This document shows, piece after piece, positions 30,943-42,115 of a stretch of DNA of 64,000 nucleotides (position 1 is its first letter; the number at the start of each line of letters is the position of its first letter). The notes beneath the pieces are model-generated. The model was not told the origin of the DNA. It worked only from the letters and a program-made list of their open reading frames with translations, and did no database searches. A program made the translations under genes and the position numbers. The stretch is from Bedellia somnulentella. Taxonomy: Eukaryota > Arthropoda > Insecta > Lepidoptera > Bedelliidae. The stretch spans positions 3,348,001 to 3,412,000 of the forward strand of contig OY755174.1 of NCBI GenBank assembly GCA_963576735.1, in the 5' to 3' direction.

Positions 30943-33230
30943 ATAATAATAATAATAAACACTTTATTGCATACAAAAACACAACACACAAACAGTATTT
31001 AAAAAATTACAGAACAGTAAATGTACACAAAGGCGGACTTATCGCCTTAACGCGATTTCTTCCAGTCAACCTTTATGGTGAGGAACAAATGAACAACTCT
31101 TTAATTTAAATTACAGTCAAATATAAATGCAATTTAAACGGAACTTAATTAAACACAACTTATTTACAACCTTTATATTAATTTATATACCTAATAATAA
31201 TTATATCAAATATAACATACAATATCTTAATACATACTTATATAATAAAATAAATACAAATATATACATATACCTAACTTTAAAAAATCTACCAACCTAA
31301 GGTTTTAAAAAAATGGGATTTAAGTTTATTTTTAAATATATTTAATGATGATGACATACGTATGTCATCTGGTAGTGAGTTCCACAAATTAACTGCTCTG
31401 GCTGCAAAGGAATCACTATATGTAGCACTGTCATGAGGAGGTACACTCAACATCTTATTCTCCCGCGATCGCAAGGCAAGGCCGTGGGAGCACAAGTATG
31501 TGAACTTACAACGAAGATAGTGGGGGGCAGCAGGATTATTCAGGACATTATATAAAATACAGAGGATATGAGTATTCCTCCGAAGTCGAATTGGGAGCCA
31601 CTTTAGTTGAGCGCGGTACTCAGAAATATGATCGTATTTACGTAATCCAAAAATAAATCGGATACATAAATTCTGGAGACGTTCGAGTTTGTTTAGTAGC
31701 TCCTCTGTGAGGTCAAGATAGCTTACGTCTGCGTAATCGAGAATCGGAAGCAGTAGAGACTGTGCCAGCGTAATCTTAGTGTGGTGAGGCAGGAAAAATT
31801 GCAAGCGCTTAAGTGAGTGACAGGATGCAAAGACTTTCTTACTCACGGCTTCCACTTGGGGCACCCACGAAAATGTACTGTCCATAATAATTCCCAAATT
31901 CTTGACAGAATTGACGAAGCGAATATCGGTGCCATTATATGTCAACTTCTTATTAAGAGCAATATTTGCCTTATTCAGCAATCTCGAACTGCCAAAAATA
32001 ATTGCCTGTGACTTATCAGGATTTAGCAGTAGTCCAAACTTCTTCACCCATTTCGATATTATCTCCAGGTTGTTATTTATGAGATCAACTGCCGAGTTTA
32101 TATCTTCCGGAACAGCACTTGTGTAGATTTGAAGGTCGTCTGCATAAAGGTGATAGAGAGAAGTAAGTTCTTTAGCCAAGATATTAATAAAAAGTGAAAA
32201 AAGTAAAGGAGAAAGAACGCCGCCTTGCGGGACGCCAGCTAGTACCGGGCACCAAGCAGAGCTCTCTGCGTCGGTGCGCACGCACTGCTGACGACCTTTA
32301 AGGTATGATTCAAACCAATTGGTGACTGTCGGAGATACGTTAAGAGTTCTTAAAATGCCAAGTAGTATATCAAGGTCCACAGTGTTAAATGCGTTGCTGA
32401 AATCTAAAAGTGTAAGCACTGTAACTTTGTGATTGTCCATATTTAACCGAATATCATCAGTGACCTTGATGAGAGCAGTAACAGTGCTATGACCTGTTCG
32501 GAACCCAGACTGGAAATCGTTGAGTAAGTTGTGAGTGGAAAGGAAGTTGGAAAATTGTTCAAATACGAGGCGTTCAAGAACTTTTGATAGGAATGGTAGG
32601 ATGGATATTGGGCGAAATTGGGATAAGGTGGTTGGGTTAGAAACTTTAGGAATAGGGACAATGAAGGCATTCTTCCACATACTAGGGAATGAACAAGAGA
32701 GTAGGGATAAGTTCATTAAATTTGTTATGTGTGGCAAAATTATTTCCAGAATAGGATTAATCATTAAAGTACTAACGTTGTCAGTACCTGTTGCTTTGCT
32801 GGTTATATTAGAAACACATCTTTTAACGTCACGACCAGAGACCAATTTGAAAGTGAATTGTGGGCAATCAGGGATAGGTGTAGAAACAAGATTGTTCAGA
32901 GCCTCAGCTTTACATTGATCACTAATGGCCAAAGGAGGAGAGGAGAAATGCTTATTAAGTGCATTGAGGTCTGTATCTATAGGAGAATTTGCCCGAGATT
33001 TTCCTATGCCCAATGTTTTAAGGAATGACCATAACTGTGAGGTGTCACAATCGTCAATGGAAGTATAGATATATCGGCGTTTTGCATCTCTACACACTCT
33101 ATTACAGCGATTCCTCAGCTCCTTGTATTGTTGCAAGTGCTCATCCGTCGGTTGCTTTTTATAGCAATATCGAGCATGATCCCGTTTACTCATTAGATTT
33201 TTAATAACTAGGTTTAATTGCCTTCGAATC
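30943..33230 (-). mobile_element. Non-LTR retrotransposon, 5'-truncated, ORF open
   Basis: Minus-strand LINE. It ends in a 3' UTR with AATAAAGTG and a (TTA)n tail near 30943-30958. The reverse transcriptase frame is open for 634 codons, but the endonuclease expected upstream is missing, so the copy is 5'-truncated a little beyond 33193. The long undamaged frame suggests a recent insertion. Clade assignment (CR1/Jockey group) is from motif style only. Confidence 0.8.
31289..33193 (-). CDS. LINE reverse transcriptase, 634 aa, N-terminus missing
   Basis: This would copy element RNA into DNA at a nicked target. Motifs in order: the fingers region with FRPISILPFLSKVLERLV (about residue 195), motif A LLDFSNAFNTVD (near 266), motif B GVPQGGVLSPLLFSLFIN (near 320), catalytic HLYADDLQIY (near 346) and LLNPDKSQAIIFG (near 388). 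The C-terminal tail has RFIFGLRKYDHI, LKWLPIRLRRN and AVNLWNSLPDDIR with a FKNKLKSHFF ending, as is usual for the CR1/Jockey-type group. Complete elements carry an AP-endonuclease before this region; it is absent here. The ATG chosen is simply the first in the open frame and is not a native start. No stops or frameshifts are seen. Confidence 0.9.
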   Translation of the reverse strand: MSKRDHARYCYKKQPTDEHLQQYKELRNRCNRVCRDAKRRYIYTSIDDCDTSQLWSFLKTLGIGKSRANSPIDTDLNALNKHFSSPPLAISDQCKAEALNNLVSTPIPDCPQFTFKLVSGRDVKRCVSNITSKATGTDNVSTLMINPILEIILPHITNLMNLSLLSCSFPSMWKNAFIVPIPKVSNPTTLSQFRPISILPFLSKVLERLVFEQFSNFLSTHNLLNDFQSGFRTGHSTVTALIKVTDDIRLNMDNHKVTVLTLLDFSNAFNTVDLDILLGILRTLNVSPTVTNWFESYLKGRQQCVRTDAESSAWCPVLAGVPQGGVLSPLLFSLFINILAKELTSLYHLYADDLQIYTSAVPEDINSAVDLINNNLEIISKWVKKFGLLLNPDKSQAIIFGSSRLLNKANIALNKKLTYNGTDIRFVNSVKNLGIIMDSTFSWVPQVEAVSKKVFASCHSLKRLQFFLPHHTKITLAQSLLLPILDYADVSYLDLTEELLNKLERLQNLCIRFIFGLRKYDHISEYRAQLKWLPIRLRRNTHILCILYNVLNNPAAPHYLRCKFTYLCSHGLALRSRENKMLSVPPHDSATYSDSFAARAVNLWNSLPDDIRMSSSLNIFKNKLKSHFFKTLGW

Positions 33231-33336
33231 GTGAGCCGAACATCCAGTCCATAAGACTACGAAGGTGACTAATCTCTGAATATAATTATCGTTAATAACG
33301 AGTATAGCCGATTAAGTTTACCTATGTAAAAAGTTT

Positions 33337-33580
33337 GCCGCGTATTGCCGCCTTAGAATGTCGCTACCCCTTTCTACCCACGGGTGTCGTAAGAGGCGAC
33401 TAAGGGTATTGGGGCTTTTTATTGGATTTTTGGGCGATGCTGTTGGAGATCCATCACCAAAAACCTTTATTTTACCGCCTTTTCCCCACTCAACTTCCAA
33501 AAGTGGCTGAGGAATTTATAATTCCTTGGCTCTGGCTACCCCTTCTAGGGAATTATAGCCATGAGTATATGTATGTATAA
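33337..33580 (+). repeat. R1 dispersed repeat
   Basis: GCCGCGTATTGCCGCCTTAG, ACCCACGGGTGTCGTAAGAG, GGGCGATGCTGTTGGAGATC, CTTCCAAAAGTGGCTGAGGA and CTGGCTACCCCTTCTAGGGA to ATGAGTATATGTATG. Full length. Confidence 0.9.
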
Positions 33581-33864
33581 AGTTTAAGTATTTACCTAAA
33601 TTGAGGCACGGCTGTAACCCCTAATGGGGTAAGTACAGAGCTTCTGAATCTTCGATTCCGTAGCTATTTTCATAATGGAGGGAAGAAACGAGTGTGAATC
33701 AAAAGGCCATTGTGATAAGTAGTCAACTCTATACTGTTGATTGGAAATTGGAAGGAAATGACACCAATGAATTGAAATTGTCGACCCTCCCACGCATCGA
33801 TGCGAAGTGGAGTAAAAGTATCTTAGCCGATAGCTATACAACACAATTAATACCGCTAAATAAT

Positions 33865-34112
33865 AGTGAGTACATACATTCACATACCTGCGAGTACATA
33901 TAGGGGTGGCGAGACCTATAGAATTGGAAATTCCTCAGCCACTTTCGGAAGTTAAGCAGGCCCACAATTACTTAACCAGTCGCATTTTACGACTCGGGAA
34001 CACACTGGTTAGTGTAAATCTAAGCCACTTCACAGTCCCATACCCCTAAGTCACCCGTTACGTTAGCTGCGGGAAGATGGGTAAATGCTATTCTATACTG
34101 ACACTACAAACC
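33865..34112 (-). repeat. R1 repeat, strongly diverged
   Basis: GAGTACATACATTCAC, GGAAATTCCTCAGCCACTTT, CGGAAGTTAAG and GCGGGAAGATGGGTAAATGC, ending ATACTGACACTACA. Middle rearranged. Confidence 0.5.
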
Positions 34113-34309
34113 TTCACTGAAAGAAAGCCTTGACCAAAGCACCTTCAGGCCATTTTATATGATTTAGGCTTAGAATTTTCAGATGACATCATGGGGCATC
34201 ACTTTACAACATAAAGCTGTTAGAACGAAAGTTTTCAAACTCGTGTGCTAAAAAACTGTACTCTGTCCGTCCACCAACCACCCTCAAATAAAAAAACAAC
34301 GCAACAAGT

Positions 34310-34462
34310 GCAGCATATCGGACCGAGCGAGGGAGGGACGCACCGTCACATGCGATTGTTTTCCCGCCCTCACCGCCCGCCATTACGAATTCAGAGTTTG
34401 CGAGAGGCGCGCGTGGTTGGCCAACGTGAGAAAAAGTTCAGTTCGGTGTTTTCTTTAAAAAT
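34310..34462 (+). promoter_or_regulatory. CpG-rich promoter with TCAGT initiator
   Basis: GC-rich DNA (GAGCGAGGGAGGGACGCACC, CCCGCCCTCACCGCCCGCCA, GAGAGGCGCGCGTGG) ends in AAGTTCAGTTCGGTG. TCAGT is the arthropod initiator, putting the transcription start at about 34440. The first ATG downstream is at 34463. No TATA box is seen. Confidence 0.5.
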
Positions 34463-34510
34463 ATGGTTTTATCTGATTTTCTGACGGATACTAGAAGGCG
34501 GTGGTTAAAA
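34463..34510 (+). CDS. First coding exon of an unrecognised host gene
   Basis: ATG at 34463 opens a 16-codon exon, MVLSDFLTDTRRRWLK, that ends exactly at a consensus donor GTAAGT (34511), phase 0. It sits 23 nt after the predicted transcription start. The terminal exon at 43408 is also phase 0, and the junction would read RRRWLK-AFKLFKG, a continuous basic amphipathic stretch. The 8.9-kb intron holds a SINE, R1 copies and a 3.8-kb DNA transposon. The joint model is inferred; additional exons in between are possible. Gene family unknown. Confidence 0.5.
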
Positions 34511-34871
34511 GTAAGTAGATTTGTCGACTGTAATTTTTACGTTCGTTATTCAATTTGTTCGTATGTGCGTTAAAATTTTTAATAATTATTGGCTATTTTT
34601 GTAAGTTTACCAAATTGTTCTTCATCAGGCGGAGTATTCAATAGTAATGTAAAGAGCAGATTTAAAATTATTTTCTTAGGCTATACTCACGGTAACAAAT
34701 TGCAAGGTGGTAATCGAATTTAACTCGGGCTCAAGTAATAGGCTATTTGACGGTAATAAAAATATACATTTCTTTTATTTCATTAGTCTTATTATTTCTT
34801 TTTTGGATCAATACGTAATAATGCGAGATAATAATATTGCATAATTTTACTAAAATCCGTCTTCTAAAAGT

Positions 34872-35170
34872 CAGGCCTACATTAATTTGTCTTTTCTAAA
34901 GACATATGTGTGGTTAATTTATCATGGTTGTTAACGGTGAGGGAAAACATCGTGAGGAAACCCACATGGCTGAGTTGTACTTAGTCATGTGACAGTGTAT
35001 TCGTACCAAACGTCGATAGGCCTGCCCCCTATCACGTGAGTACACTGTCCATGCAAAACGTGGGTACTCTGAACACCAGGTGACAAAGTAACGTGATGTT
35101 CAGACGTATTAGTACCTCTGCCAATCCCTTCGGGGATATTCGGCGTGAACGTTTATGTTTATGTTATGTT
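34872..35170 (+). mobile_element. SINE A, lacking its tRNA head
   Basis: Starts inside the family at CAGGCCTACATTAATTTGTC and matches the body closely to CCAATCCCTTCGGGGATATT and GTTTATGTTTATG. 5'-truncated, as often seen for retroposed copies. Confidence 0.8.
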
Positions 35171-37935
35171 TACTACCTTCACAAAATTTAAGTTACATTT
35201 TCGTTTAATATTTGCTAAGTACAAAAAGAGCTAATATTATCTGGAGTCTTGCTAATGTTCTTCCCTTGCTTGGTTGTGTAAATGATTGGGTTCCAAGCAG
35301 GTGGTAATTGCCAACCATCATCTCTATCGAACACGCAATTAAAATACCCGAAAGTCAAAAGTTGTTTTAATTATAATATGTAATCGTGAAAGGCTTAGAA
35401 GATATCTAATTTGTCTAATTGAGATGAATAGCGTATAATTTGTGGTGGTGCAGATGAATACATACATACCAGGCAAACCTACAACCCTTCTTGTCCTTGA
35501 AAAATGACTTCCTTGGTTCATCCAGTGGCTTCGCTTCTTGCATTGAATTTTTGCAGTTTCGATCTTCGCTGTGGGTGATCATGATCATATCTACGATGAA
35601 TATATTAATGTTTGTTTCTCATTATGGAGTGTCACACATTCCTGTCTGACACCCTGAAAGATGTTAAACGAGACTGCGTTTACCTCTTGCATGTAGCTTG
35701 TATGTTGCACTGGAGTTGCTATAGTTAAGTCGATTCAAACCTCTATAAACTTACTATCAGAACGGTTGACATTACAAATAGTTGCTAATCTGTCAACAAG
35801 ACCTGGCACCTGCGGAGACATATAACCACAAAGATTACCTAATATTTAACATCCTTATTGTCCACAAGATAAGATAGAGTTTGCAATAGTTAGCGCAATT
35901 CTATATTTGCATAGATAAGATAAAATGTGGTTCCTTTATTATTGTTTTCACAACTGACAACTAAGTTTGCTGCTTGGTTTGAAACAATGCTAAATTGCTA
36001 TTTTTTTACGCTATGGTCTTTAACCGCCAATTATTTTATATCAAAACTCTATGACAGAGAATCGCAATAAATGATATTTATAAACACAAGAAAACATTTT
36101 ACTCGTAATTTTATCGACGTTTTTAAATTTTGATGTTGTTTGCAACTTGCTAAGAAGTCTCGGAAAAGTTAAATATTTGTTGAATAATTAATGACCAATT
36201 TTAAACTCAATAAACAGACCTCAGAGATGACTATAAATATTCCATTTTAGAGAAGATTACATTTATTAAAGTTTCAAAGTAATAAGATAGATAGGTCAAT
36301 GCCAGACGAAAAGATTTTAGAATTTCAAATTTCTGACCCTTTAATTGGCACAATTTAAAGTTCGTGGTTTCGCTCAAAAACAGTTGGATCACAATTCGTG
36401 ATTAAAACTTCTGATCTAACAGTATTATTTGAGGTTACATTAAATGCCTATCTTTAGATAGCAATCCCCTCAGCTTTGCTATCCAATGTACTTCAAGGAG
36501 AAGGGTTCTCAAATTCGCATTCGTTTAATATGGACCAACGAATGGTTCATTTTTTTTTGAAGGAGGAAATCTGTTTTTGGATTCTAACTTTTGATCTAAA
36601 ACGATCTATTGTAAAAGATTGATATCTGCAGAATATAAAAATACGCGTAAATACTGAAAGCCATAAAACTAATACTACTAATTATAATAACTAAAAAAGT
36701 CGATAACAAATCAGAAAAATGCATTTTACATAATATTAGAATCCATTAAACATTAAAGTTTTGTAATAGACTTTAAGAAACTGGCAATTAACCTTTTGTA
36801 GACCACATCCTATAAAAAATGCAAGAAAAAGATATTTGGGACAGTATATGTTTAAAAGTGAGTGAGTTTTTATCAACGTACAAATAATACTGAAATTACA
36901 TCATAGGATGTTTCACTATAATTTGAAACTGTGTTATACACGAAATATTAAGACAGAAAAAGGGGACATTTTCTAATGGTCAATAGTTTGTAAATATATA
37001 AACTCCATTTTCTACTCAACCTTGTTCTTCATGAGGATTCGTATTCTATAAATAGTACACTGAAACGATTCAATTCAGTAAGTAAGTATTTTTTTACATA
37101 TCATCGTTTCAAATTTCGCTCTATACTGGTTATGTGAAGTGAATTAACCGAGAAGGATTCTAAGCCTGAGTCAATGGCCAGCTTTTTCATGAACCGAGTG
37201 CATTCAACAAAAAAGGGACATGAAAATATTTCCCGATATAAGGAAAATGCCGGAATTTTAAAAAAATCTTATTTCCAGACTGACCTGTGTGATCGTAATG
37301 GCTGCCATGGTCAATAAGATCAAGTTGATTGAAATTTTGACTTATTTCACACCGAACTGGAAAATCCATTTTATGCGTAATCTAATCATAAATAAAAAGT
37401 AGCAGGTTGATAATTAGCTGTTTTACATACCTGAATTAGCAGCAAGTGTGGTGAAAAACTACCTTACCGTATTCTAACGAGTTTTGACCTCCGTATCCTA
37501 ATAACATAGGTATCCGTGTAAATTTTTTTTCTATTAATATTCTATCAATAGAATCTCAAATAGTAAATATATCTTTTTTAAAACAACAATAACGCGAAAA
37601 AAGTCGTCAGTAAAAAGTATTTTATCTTTGTTTCTTCATGAGTGAGCAGCAACGGACAAAAGCCTGCCGGATTATTGTACCGTGAAGTATACTGTTTTAA
37701 CCACCTGTCTTTCTGTCTGTTACCTTCAATATATTTTATGGAAATGTGTGGGTGAGGGTGCAACCTTGGAATTACGGTCCTTTGACAACATATCAGTTAA
37801 CGGAGATTCCAACGCTGGTTTTAAATTCATTACTGAATAAGAATAACGTTTATGTGTCTGAACGGATTTTTAGTTGTCTATAAAAAATATGTTCCTTAAG
37901 CACGGCTTTCAAAAATATATAAAAATTCATTTTGA
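35171..37935. other. AT-rich intronic or intergenic DNA, nothing recognised
   Basis: Several ORFs of about 60 codons occur by chance. No domains, repeats shared with the rest of the window, or RNA folds were recognised. It would be intronic if the exons at 34463 and 43408 belong together. Confidence 0.45.
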
Positions 37936-38003
37936 ACATACATATACATACATTCCCAAAAAGGGGTAGCCAGAGCTTCACAGCTAGAAACTCCTCATCC
38001 TCA
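37936..38003 (-). repeat. R1 3' fragment, minus strand
   Basis: ACATACATATACATACATTC, AAAAGGGGTAGCCAGAGCTT and CTCCTCATCCTCAGCCACAT. Confidence 0.6.
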
Positions 38004-38026
38004 GCCACATACACATCATTTTGAAC

Positions 38027-38158
38027 ATAACATAACATAAACATACACGTTCACGCCGTATATCCCGGAAGGGGTTGGCAGAGGTACTAATACTTCTGAA
38101 CATCACGTGACTTTCACCTGGTGTTCAGAGTACCCACGTTTTGCATGGACAGTGTACT
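38027..38158 (-). mobile_element. SINE A, 5'-truncated copy with target duplication
   Basis: Minus-strand copy: (ATAAC)n tail, CGCCGTATATCCCGGAAGGG, ACATCACGTGACTTTCACCT and TTGCATGGACAGTGTACTCA, where it stops. A perfect 15-bp direct repeat CACATCATTTTGAAC flanks it (38012-38026, 38159-38173), so this is a complete, visible insertion event. Confidence 0.85.
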
Positions 38159-38506
38159 CACATCATTTTGAACTTATGTTTTAATTAATAAATAATATTA
38201 TTAATTAATAAATAAAGATAATTTAACAAGACCCTAACCTAACCCATTTATGGTAATTTAATACCAATATGTTTAACGAACCAATGTTTTAAGTACTGTT
38301 TGTACGCATGACATAGTTTTAATTTGTGGAAAAACAGCTGTGTTATCATTTCAGTATTTGTTTATTTGTTCAAATCCCACTAACTTACAAACATATATTC
38401 ACTGTCCCAGATATCGTTTTATTGTTTATTTTTTAAAGGATGTTGCGTATAAAACGAAAACCATTAGATACTTTTACAACCGTTTTCATTGAAAAATGTG
38501 TTAGTT

Positions 38507-38598
38507 AAAGCTGTGCACTGCAACTTAGAATAGCACCATTTGTTTCCCTAGGTGGCGTATTAAGCCTAAGACTAAGGATATGGTATACCTTTTAAGTA
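38507..38598 (+). repeat. R1 5' part, interrupted
   Basis: GCTGTGCACTGCAACTTAGA, ATAGCACCATTTGTTTCCC and AAGACTAAGGATATGG; continues at 38880 after a LINE fragment. Confidence 0.5.
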
Positions 38599-38599
38599 A

Positions 38600-38879
38600 T
38601 TATTTTTATTATTATTCAAGATAATACACTAGCAGCAATATTTTGCTGATGCGTGTATATCACTGCACTTGTTTTAAATATTTGTCAAGTCTGTTTTTAA
38701 AAGAGTTCACTGAGGGAGCACTGATCACTGTCTCTGGTAGTTTGTTCCACACGTCCACAACACTGTTTGGCAAAAAATTGAGTCTCGGATTGCTTGTACA
38801 CGAGGAGTGTGATAGTTTGTTGTTGGGTGATTTGGCTGGAAACTTTTCAGCAACCTACCTTTGCTTTCATTTTTATTCC
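38600..38879 (-). pseudogene. LINE reverse-transcriptase C-terminal fragment
   Basis: The minus strand encodes VVDVWNKLPETVISAPSVNS, then FKNRLDKYLKQVQ and a stop at about 38674. The pattern WN-x-LP-x2-V-x-AP-S-x-N-FK-x-RLD is the usual extreme C-terminus of many insect non-LTR elements. It is 5'-truncated and inserted in an R1 copy. Confidence 0.7.
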
Positions 38880-38975
38880 AATTCAAATTCTTAACAGCGG
38901 CTGAGGAATTTCTAATTTTAAAGCTCTGGCCACCCCTTGTCGGGATGTATAGCTTTGAGGATATGTATACCTAAT
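38880..38975 (+). repeat. R1 3' part, interrupted
   Basis: GCGGCTGAGGAATTTCTAAT, AAAGCTCTGGCCACCCCTTG and TAGCTTTGAGGATATGTATA continue the copy begun at 38507. Confidence 0.6.
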
Positions 38976-40262
38976 ACACTTTGTGTATCCTATATTATAT
39001 ACATTATTTATATTAATCATAAATGACAAAAAATATTTATTAAATATTCGCAAATGGTATAAAACATTGTTCTTTTTAAATATATTCTGTGAACATGAAA
39101 CAAAGATACTTCGCAGGTCGCAGGCGCCTATTTGTATTCTTTTTCTATTATAATATTTTTTATTAAATGTACAAGCAAAGAAATATAGCAATATCTTTTC
39201 AAAATATTACTGAAATTCATACCTATTGTTAGTATTTGTTCATTTACCCGCAAAAATATCTCGAGCATTGCTTTTCAGAACGGCTTCTATAAAACGCTGA
39301 TAAAGGTTTGGAAATGTCCTTGGCAGTCTAATATTAGAAAGGCTGATTCCAAAATAAAATAGCGGTTTTAATCGAAAAGGAACTTGGCTATTGTTTGGGT
39401 GTAATGTAATACCGTTATTAGATTATAAATACATACATAAATAAATCTCGACCTCAGAAGCATTAGGTCGGATGTGCAAGTACGTCAAAAATGGTTTATT
39501 AATCCAATGAACTCAGTTTTTTCAGCTCTTTCCGTCTATCTGGCTCTCATATTCCTATCTTAACTCGTTGCTAAATTACCACACATGCATAAGGTCGTAT
39601 GTCAACTATTTTCGCATTCTGGAGAAGCATTTGGTTGTAACGTTAAATTTGACCTTTTGCCATTTAAGAAGTATCATAAAAATAAGTCGTATCAATAGTT
39701 ACGGATTTCTGCCTTAAACTAAATTATGGTCAGACTAACCCTGTATATTCGCTTACGATATTATGCTTCGGTAAGTTTTGTACTAGATTATATTTGTATT
39801 TCGTGATACAACTTTATGCCTCCCAAAAAAAACAATACTTAAAGTGTAAGCTAACATACGACTTTATGCTTCGCATGCATTATCAATGGATTAGTTTTGT
39901 ATCTTAAGGTACAACGTTATGCTTGGGACGTCATGGATATTTTGTGTTGTTTTTCAAATGTATTTGCAGATACAACTTAATGTTACTATAAAATTGTAAC
40001 TTTTACCTACAAAACCTTACGGAAATTGAGATCCGGCGGTTTCGTCACCCTTAAGAAATGCTCGGGCTTGCTCGTAGTAAGACTACCGACCAAGGTCGTG
40101 GTAGCAGCAGCGGTGCGCTTTTGAGTAATAGTTACCGGCACGCGCGCAGAGGACTTAAATAATTCATTTTAAATCTTTTTATTAATAATCATAGGCTATA
40201 AGTTGCTATATAATCATTCCTGTGAAGTTTAAATAATCCATACTACGTGTTTCTTTTATAAA

Positions 40263-40280
40263 ATGGATGAAGTAAACCAT
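40263..40280 (+). CDS. Possible first exon of the transposon gene
   Basis: ATG followed by DEVNH and a consensus donor GTAAGT at 40281 (phase 0). It lies inside the transposon's terminal repeats, so it more likely belongs to the element than to the host gene. An acceptor-like TTTTTTGCAG at 40409 precedes NEEFAQLLLKRKK, interrupted by a repeat insertion. Very short, so chance is possible. Confidence 0.25.
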
Positions 40281-40445
40281 GTAAGTACCTACAAACTATT
40301 ACCTCGTTTTACCAATATTTCAACTTTTTATAAATTGTTTATATGATAGGCTTTTATACTTTTGTACACTTTTATAAAATTGAAATGGTCCCTTTGTATT
40401 TTTTGCAGAATGAAGAGTTTGCTCAGTTACTTTTGAAGAGAAAAA

Positions 40446-40960
40446 AAAGGTGACAAGTGCGAGTTGAACTCGCGTGAAGAGGGTTACCATGTTATTTTAA
40501 TATCATGGACTTCTTATAGGTTTTCCTATAATCTATAAGGAGAAAACTAATTTCTGTATTTTTTTCAAAATTTTAGGTTCAGTAGTTTTGGAGATGATGG
40601 GGGGGGGAATGGTAAATTTTCGTCTATTTTCTTGAATAACTTGGAAACTATTTATTTTAAAATTACAAAAAAATACATTTAAGATCTTCTCAACAAGACC
40701 TTTTATTTAATATGACACACGATGCAGTTTTTTTTTAATTTTCCCCTTTCCCTCAAAAATGACCCCCCATATACAGATTTCATCTGCTCAGTCACACCTC
40801 TGTGTTTGGGTCACAGGAATTGAAATGTGTAGTTACCAAATTTCAACTTAATCGGTCTAATAGATTCGGAGATAATTGACTGTAGGCGACGGACGGACAG
40901 ACACACGAGTGATCCTATAAGGGTTCCGTTTTTGTATTCAGACGTACGGAACCCTAAAAA
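40446..40960 (+). mobile_element. Common lepidopteran dispersed repeat (LINE 3' type)
   Basis: Starts AAGTGCGAGTTGAACTCGCG, contains AATTTCAACTTAATCGGTCT, GACGGACGGACAGACACACG and GATCCTATAAGGGTTCCGTT, and ends ACGTACGGAACCCTAAAAAT. I know this end from many lepidopteran sequences. AAGAGAAAAA on both sides (about 40434 and 40971) looks like a target duplication. Confidence 0.7.
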
Positions 40961-41217
40961 TTACTTGATTTAAGAGAAAAAGCAATAGAACTAAATAACA
41001 TTGAGATAGAAGATGACCGGCAGTTGGTCATCAACCATCATGGTAATTGATCTATCTATTATCGAATGAATATCCTCTGCCAAAACTTTGTGCTGTTTAT
41101 GTAGGCAGCTGGAATTCATCTTTTTATGGCCAAGTGTTTCTTCATTCAATGGATCTGTCTAATATTGCCTTGTTTTGATAATAACAGTGACAATTTGCTC
41201 AAAAAAACTACAATAAA

Positions 41218-41312
41218 TTACTTATAAATAAAGATTAAATAAAGGAAAGAAAAATTTCGACATATTTATTAGTAATAATCCCTACATGAGGTTTTCATGA
41301 ACAAAAAGATTA
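41218..41312 (+). mobile_element. tRNA-retroposon, copy 2, tRNA part deleted
   Basis: A 95-bp remnant: TAAATAAAGGAAAGAAAAAT TTCGACA from one arm joins straight to TATTTATTAGTAATAATCCC and GAGGTTTTCATGAACAAAAA of the tail. A perfect 13-bp duplication AAACTACAATAAA flanks it (41205-41217, 41313-41325), so it was inserted, or reduced, as a unit. Confidence 0.75.
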
Positions 41313-41436
41313 AAACTACAATAAAAATAATTTAATAACTGTAGCGCAGCATTTTTGAGAGATTTTTGTAGCTGTGAGTAAAGGTATTGATAACCAAGGT
41401 TTGAACTGTAATTACTTATGATTTAATATATTTTTT

Positions 41437-41568
41437 GTTCATGAAAACCTCATGTGGGGATTATTACTAATAAATAAAGAATTAATAAAGGAAAGAAAAA
41501 TTTCCCCTATGTATACGCTCCCGTCGCTCTTGCGTGGGTTTGAAACTCGCCGGTGTGTCGAAACAATT
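41437..41568 (-). mobile_element. tRNA-retroposon fragment, rearranged
   Basis: TTTTTTGTTCATGAAAACCT, GGGGATTATTACTAATAAAT and AGGAAAGAAAAATTTC are the tail in reverse. They are followed by scrambled tRNA-like pieces (GTATACGCTCCCGTCGCTCT; GGTTTGAAACTCGCCGGTGT). No matching target duplication was found. Confidence 0.5.
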
Positions 41569-41569
41569 A

Positions 41570-42115
41570 ATCCAAACAATTAACCACAAATTTCTTCTCA
41601 AGGGGCACAAACATATGGAAGTAGACCAAGTGCATTCCCAAATAGAAAGAAAAAAGAATACTCTTAAAACCATGGAGATTGCGATTCCGAGGGAGTGGTC
41701 GCAGTTCATAAGAACCTGTAGTGGTTCTAAAAGAAAATTTCAGGTTTACGATATGGAGTTCAGTCATTTCAAAGATTTCACAACTTTGCATAAAAAGAAC
41801 GCTCCGTATATTTTGAGAAATAGAAATATTAGTGGATATGATTTTAAGATTTCTGAGTATGTTGGGCTGCAGTTAAGAAAGGAAACCCCAGGGATTTTAC
41901 ATTATAAAACAAATTTTGAAGAAGAATTTTTGCAGGTTTCTTTTTTACAAATTGCTAACTGTGTCGTATATCCAGACCACTTGCCATAACTGAGATACAC
42001 TCAAAACGCAATATCAAAAGCAAAATATCGCGATTTACTACCTAAAGAATACCATACATTTTATAAAGACTTACCATATAATGACGAAGAGACTCATCGT
42101 CCAGAGACTGATTAG
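41570..42115 (+). pseudogene. DUF7869-like transposase C-terminal remnant
   Basis: Open frame with FLLKGHKHMEVDQVHSQIER near the start, then IPREWSQFIRTC and a stretch with LQLRKETPGILHYKTNFEEE. A TAA at 41987 interrupts it. The same frame resumes as LRYTQNAISKAKYRDLLPKE, YHTFYKDLP and stops at 42113. The GH-x3-E-x-D-x-VH-x2-IER signature and the closing K-Y-x-DLLPKEYH-x-FY-x-LP resemble the C-terminal half of DUF7869 proteins, which are abundant as mobile-element genes in insects. Only one nonsense codon is seen over about 180 codons, so decay is recent. The ATG at 41534 lies in a different repeat and is not native. Confidence 0.6.

Noticed and set aside
40263..40280. MDEVNH exon as the start of the host gene ending at 43842
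   Set aside because: Phases fit, but the exon lies inside the terminal repeats of the 39447-43231 transposon, while the 34463 exon has a promoter, fits the same phase and gives a more natural junction.
40410..40451. Second host exon NEEFAQLLLKRKK
   Set aside because: The apparent donor is the first bases of an inserted dispersed repeat (AAGTGCGAGTTGAACTCGCG), and phase 2 does not fit the 43408 acceptor.
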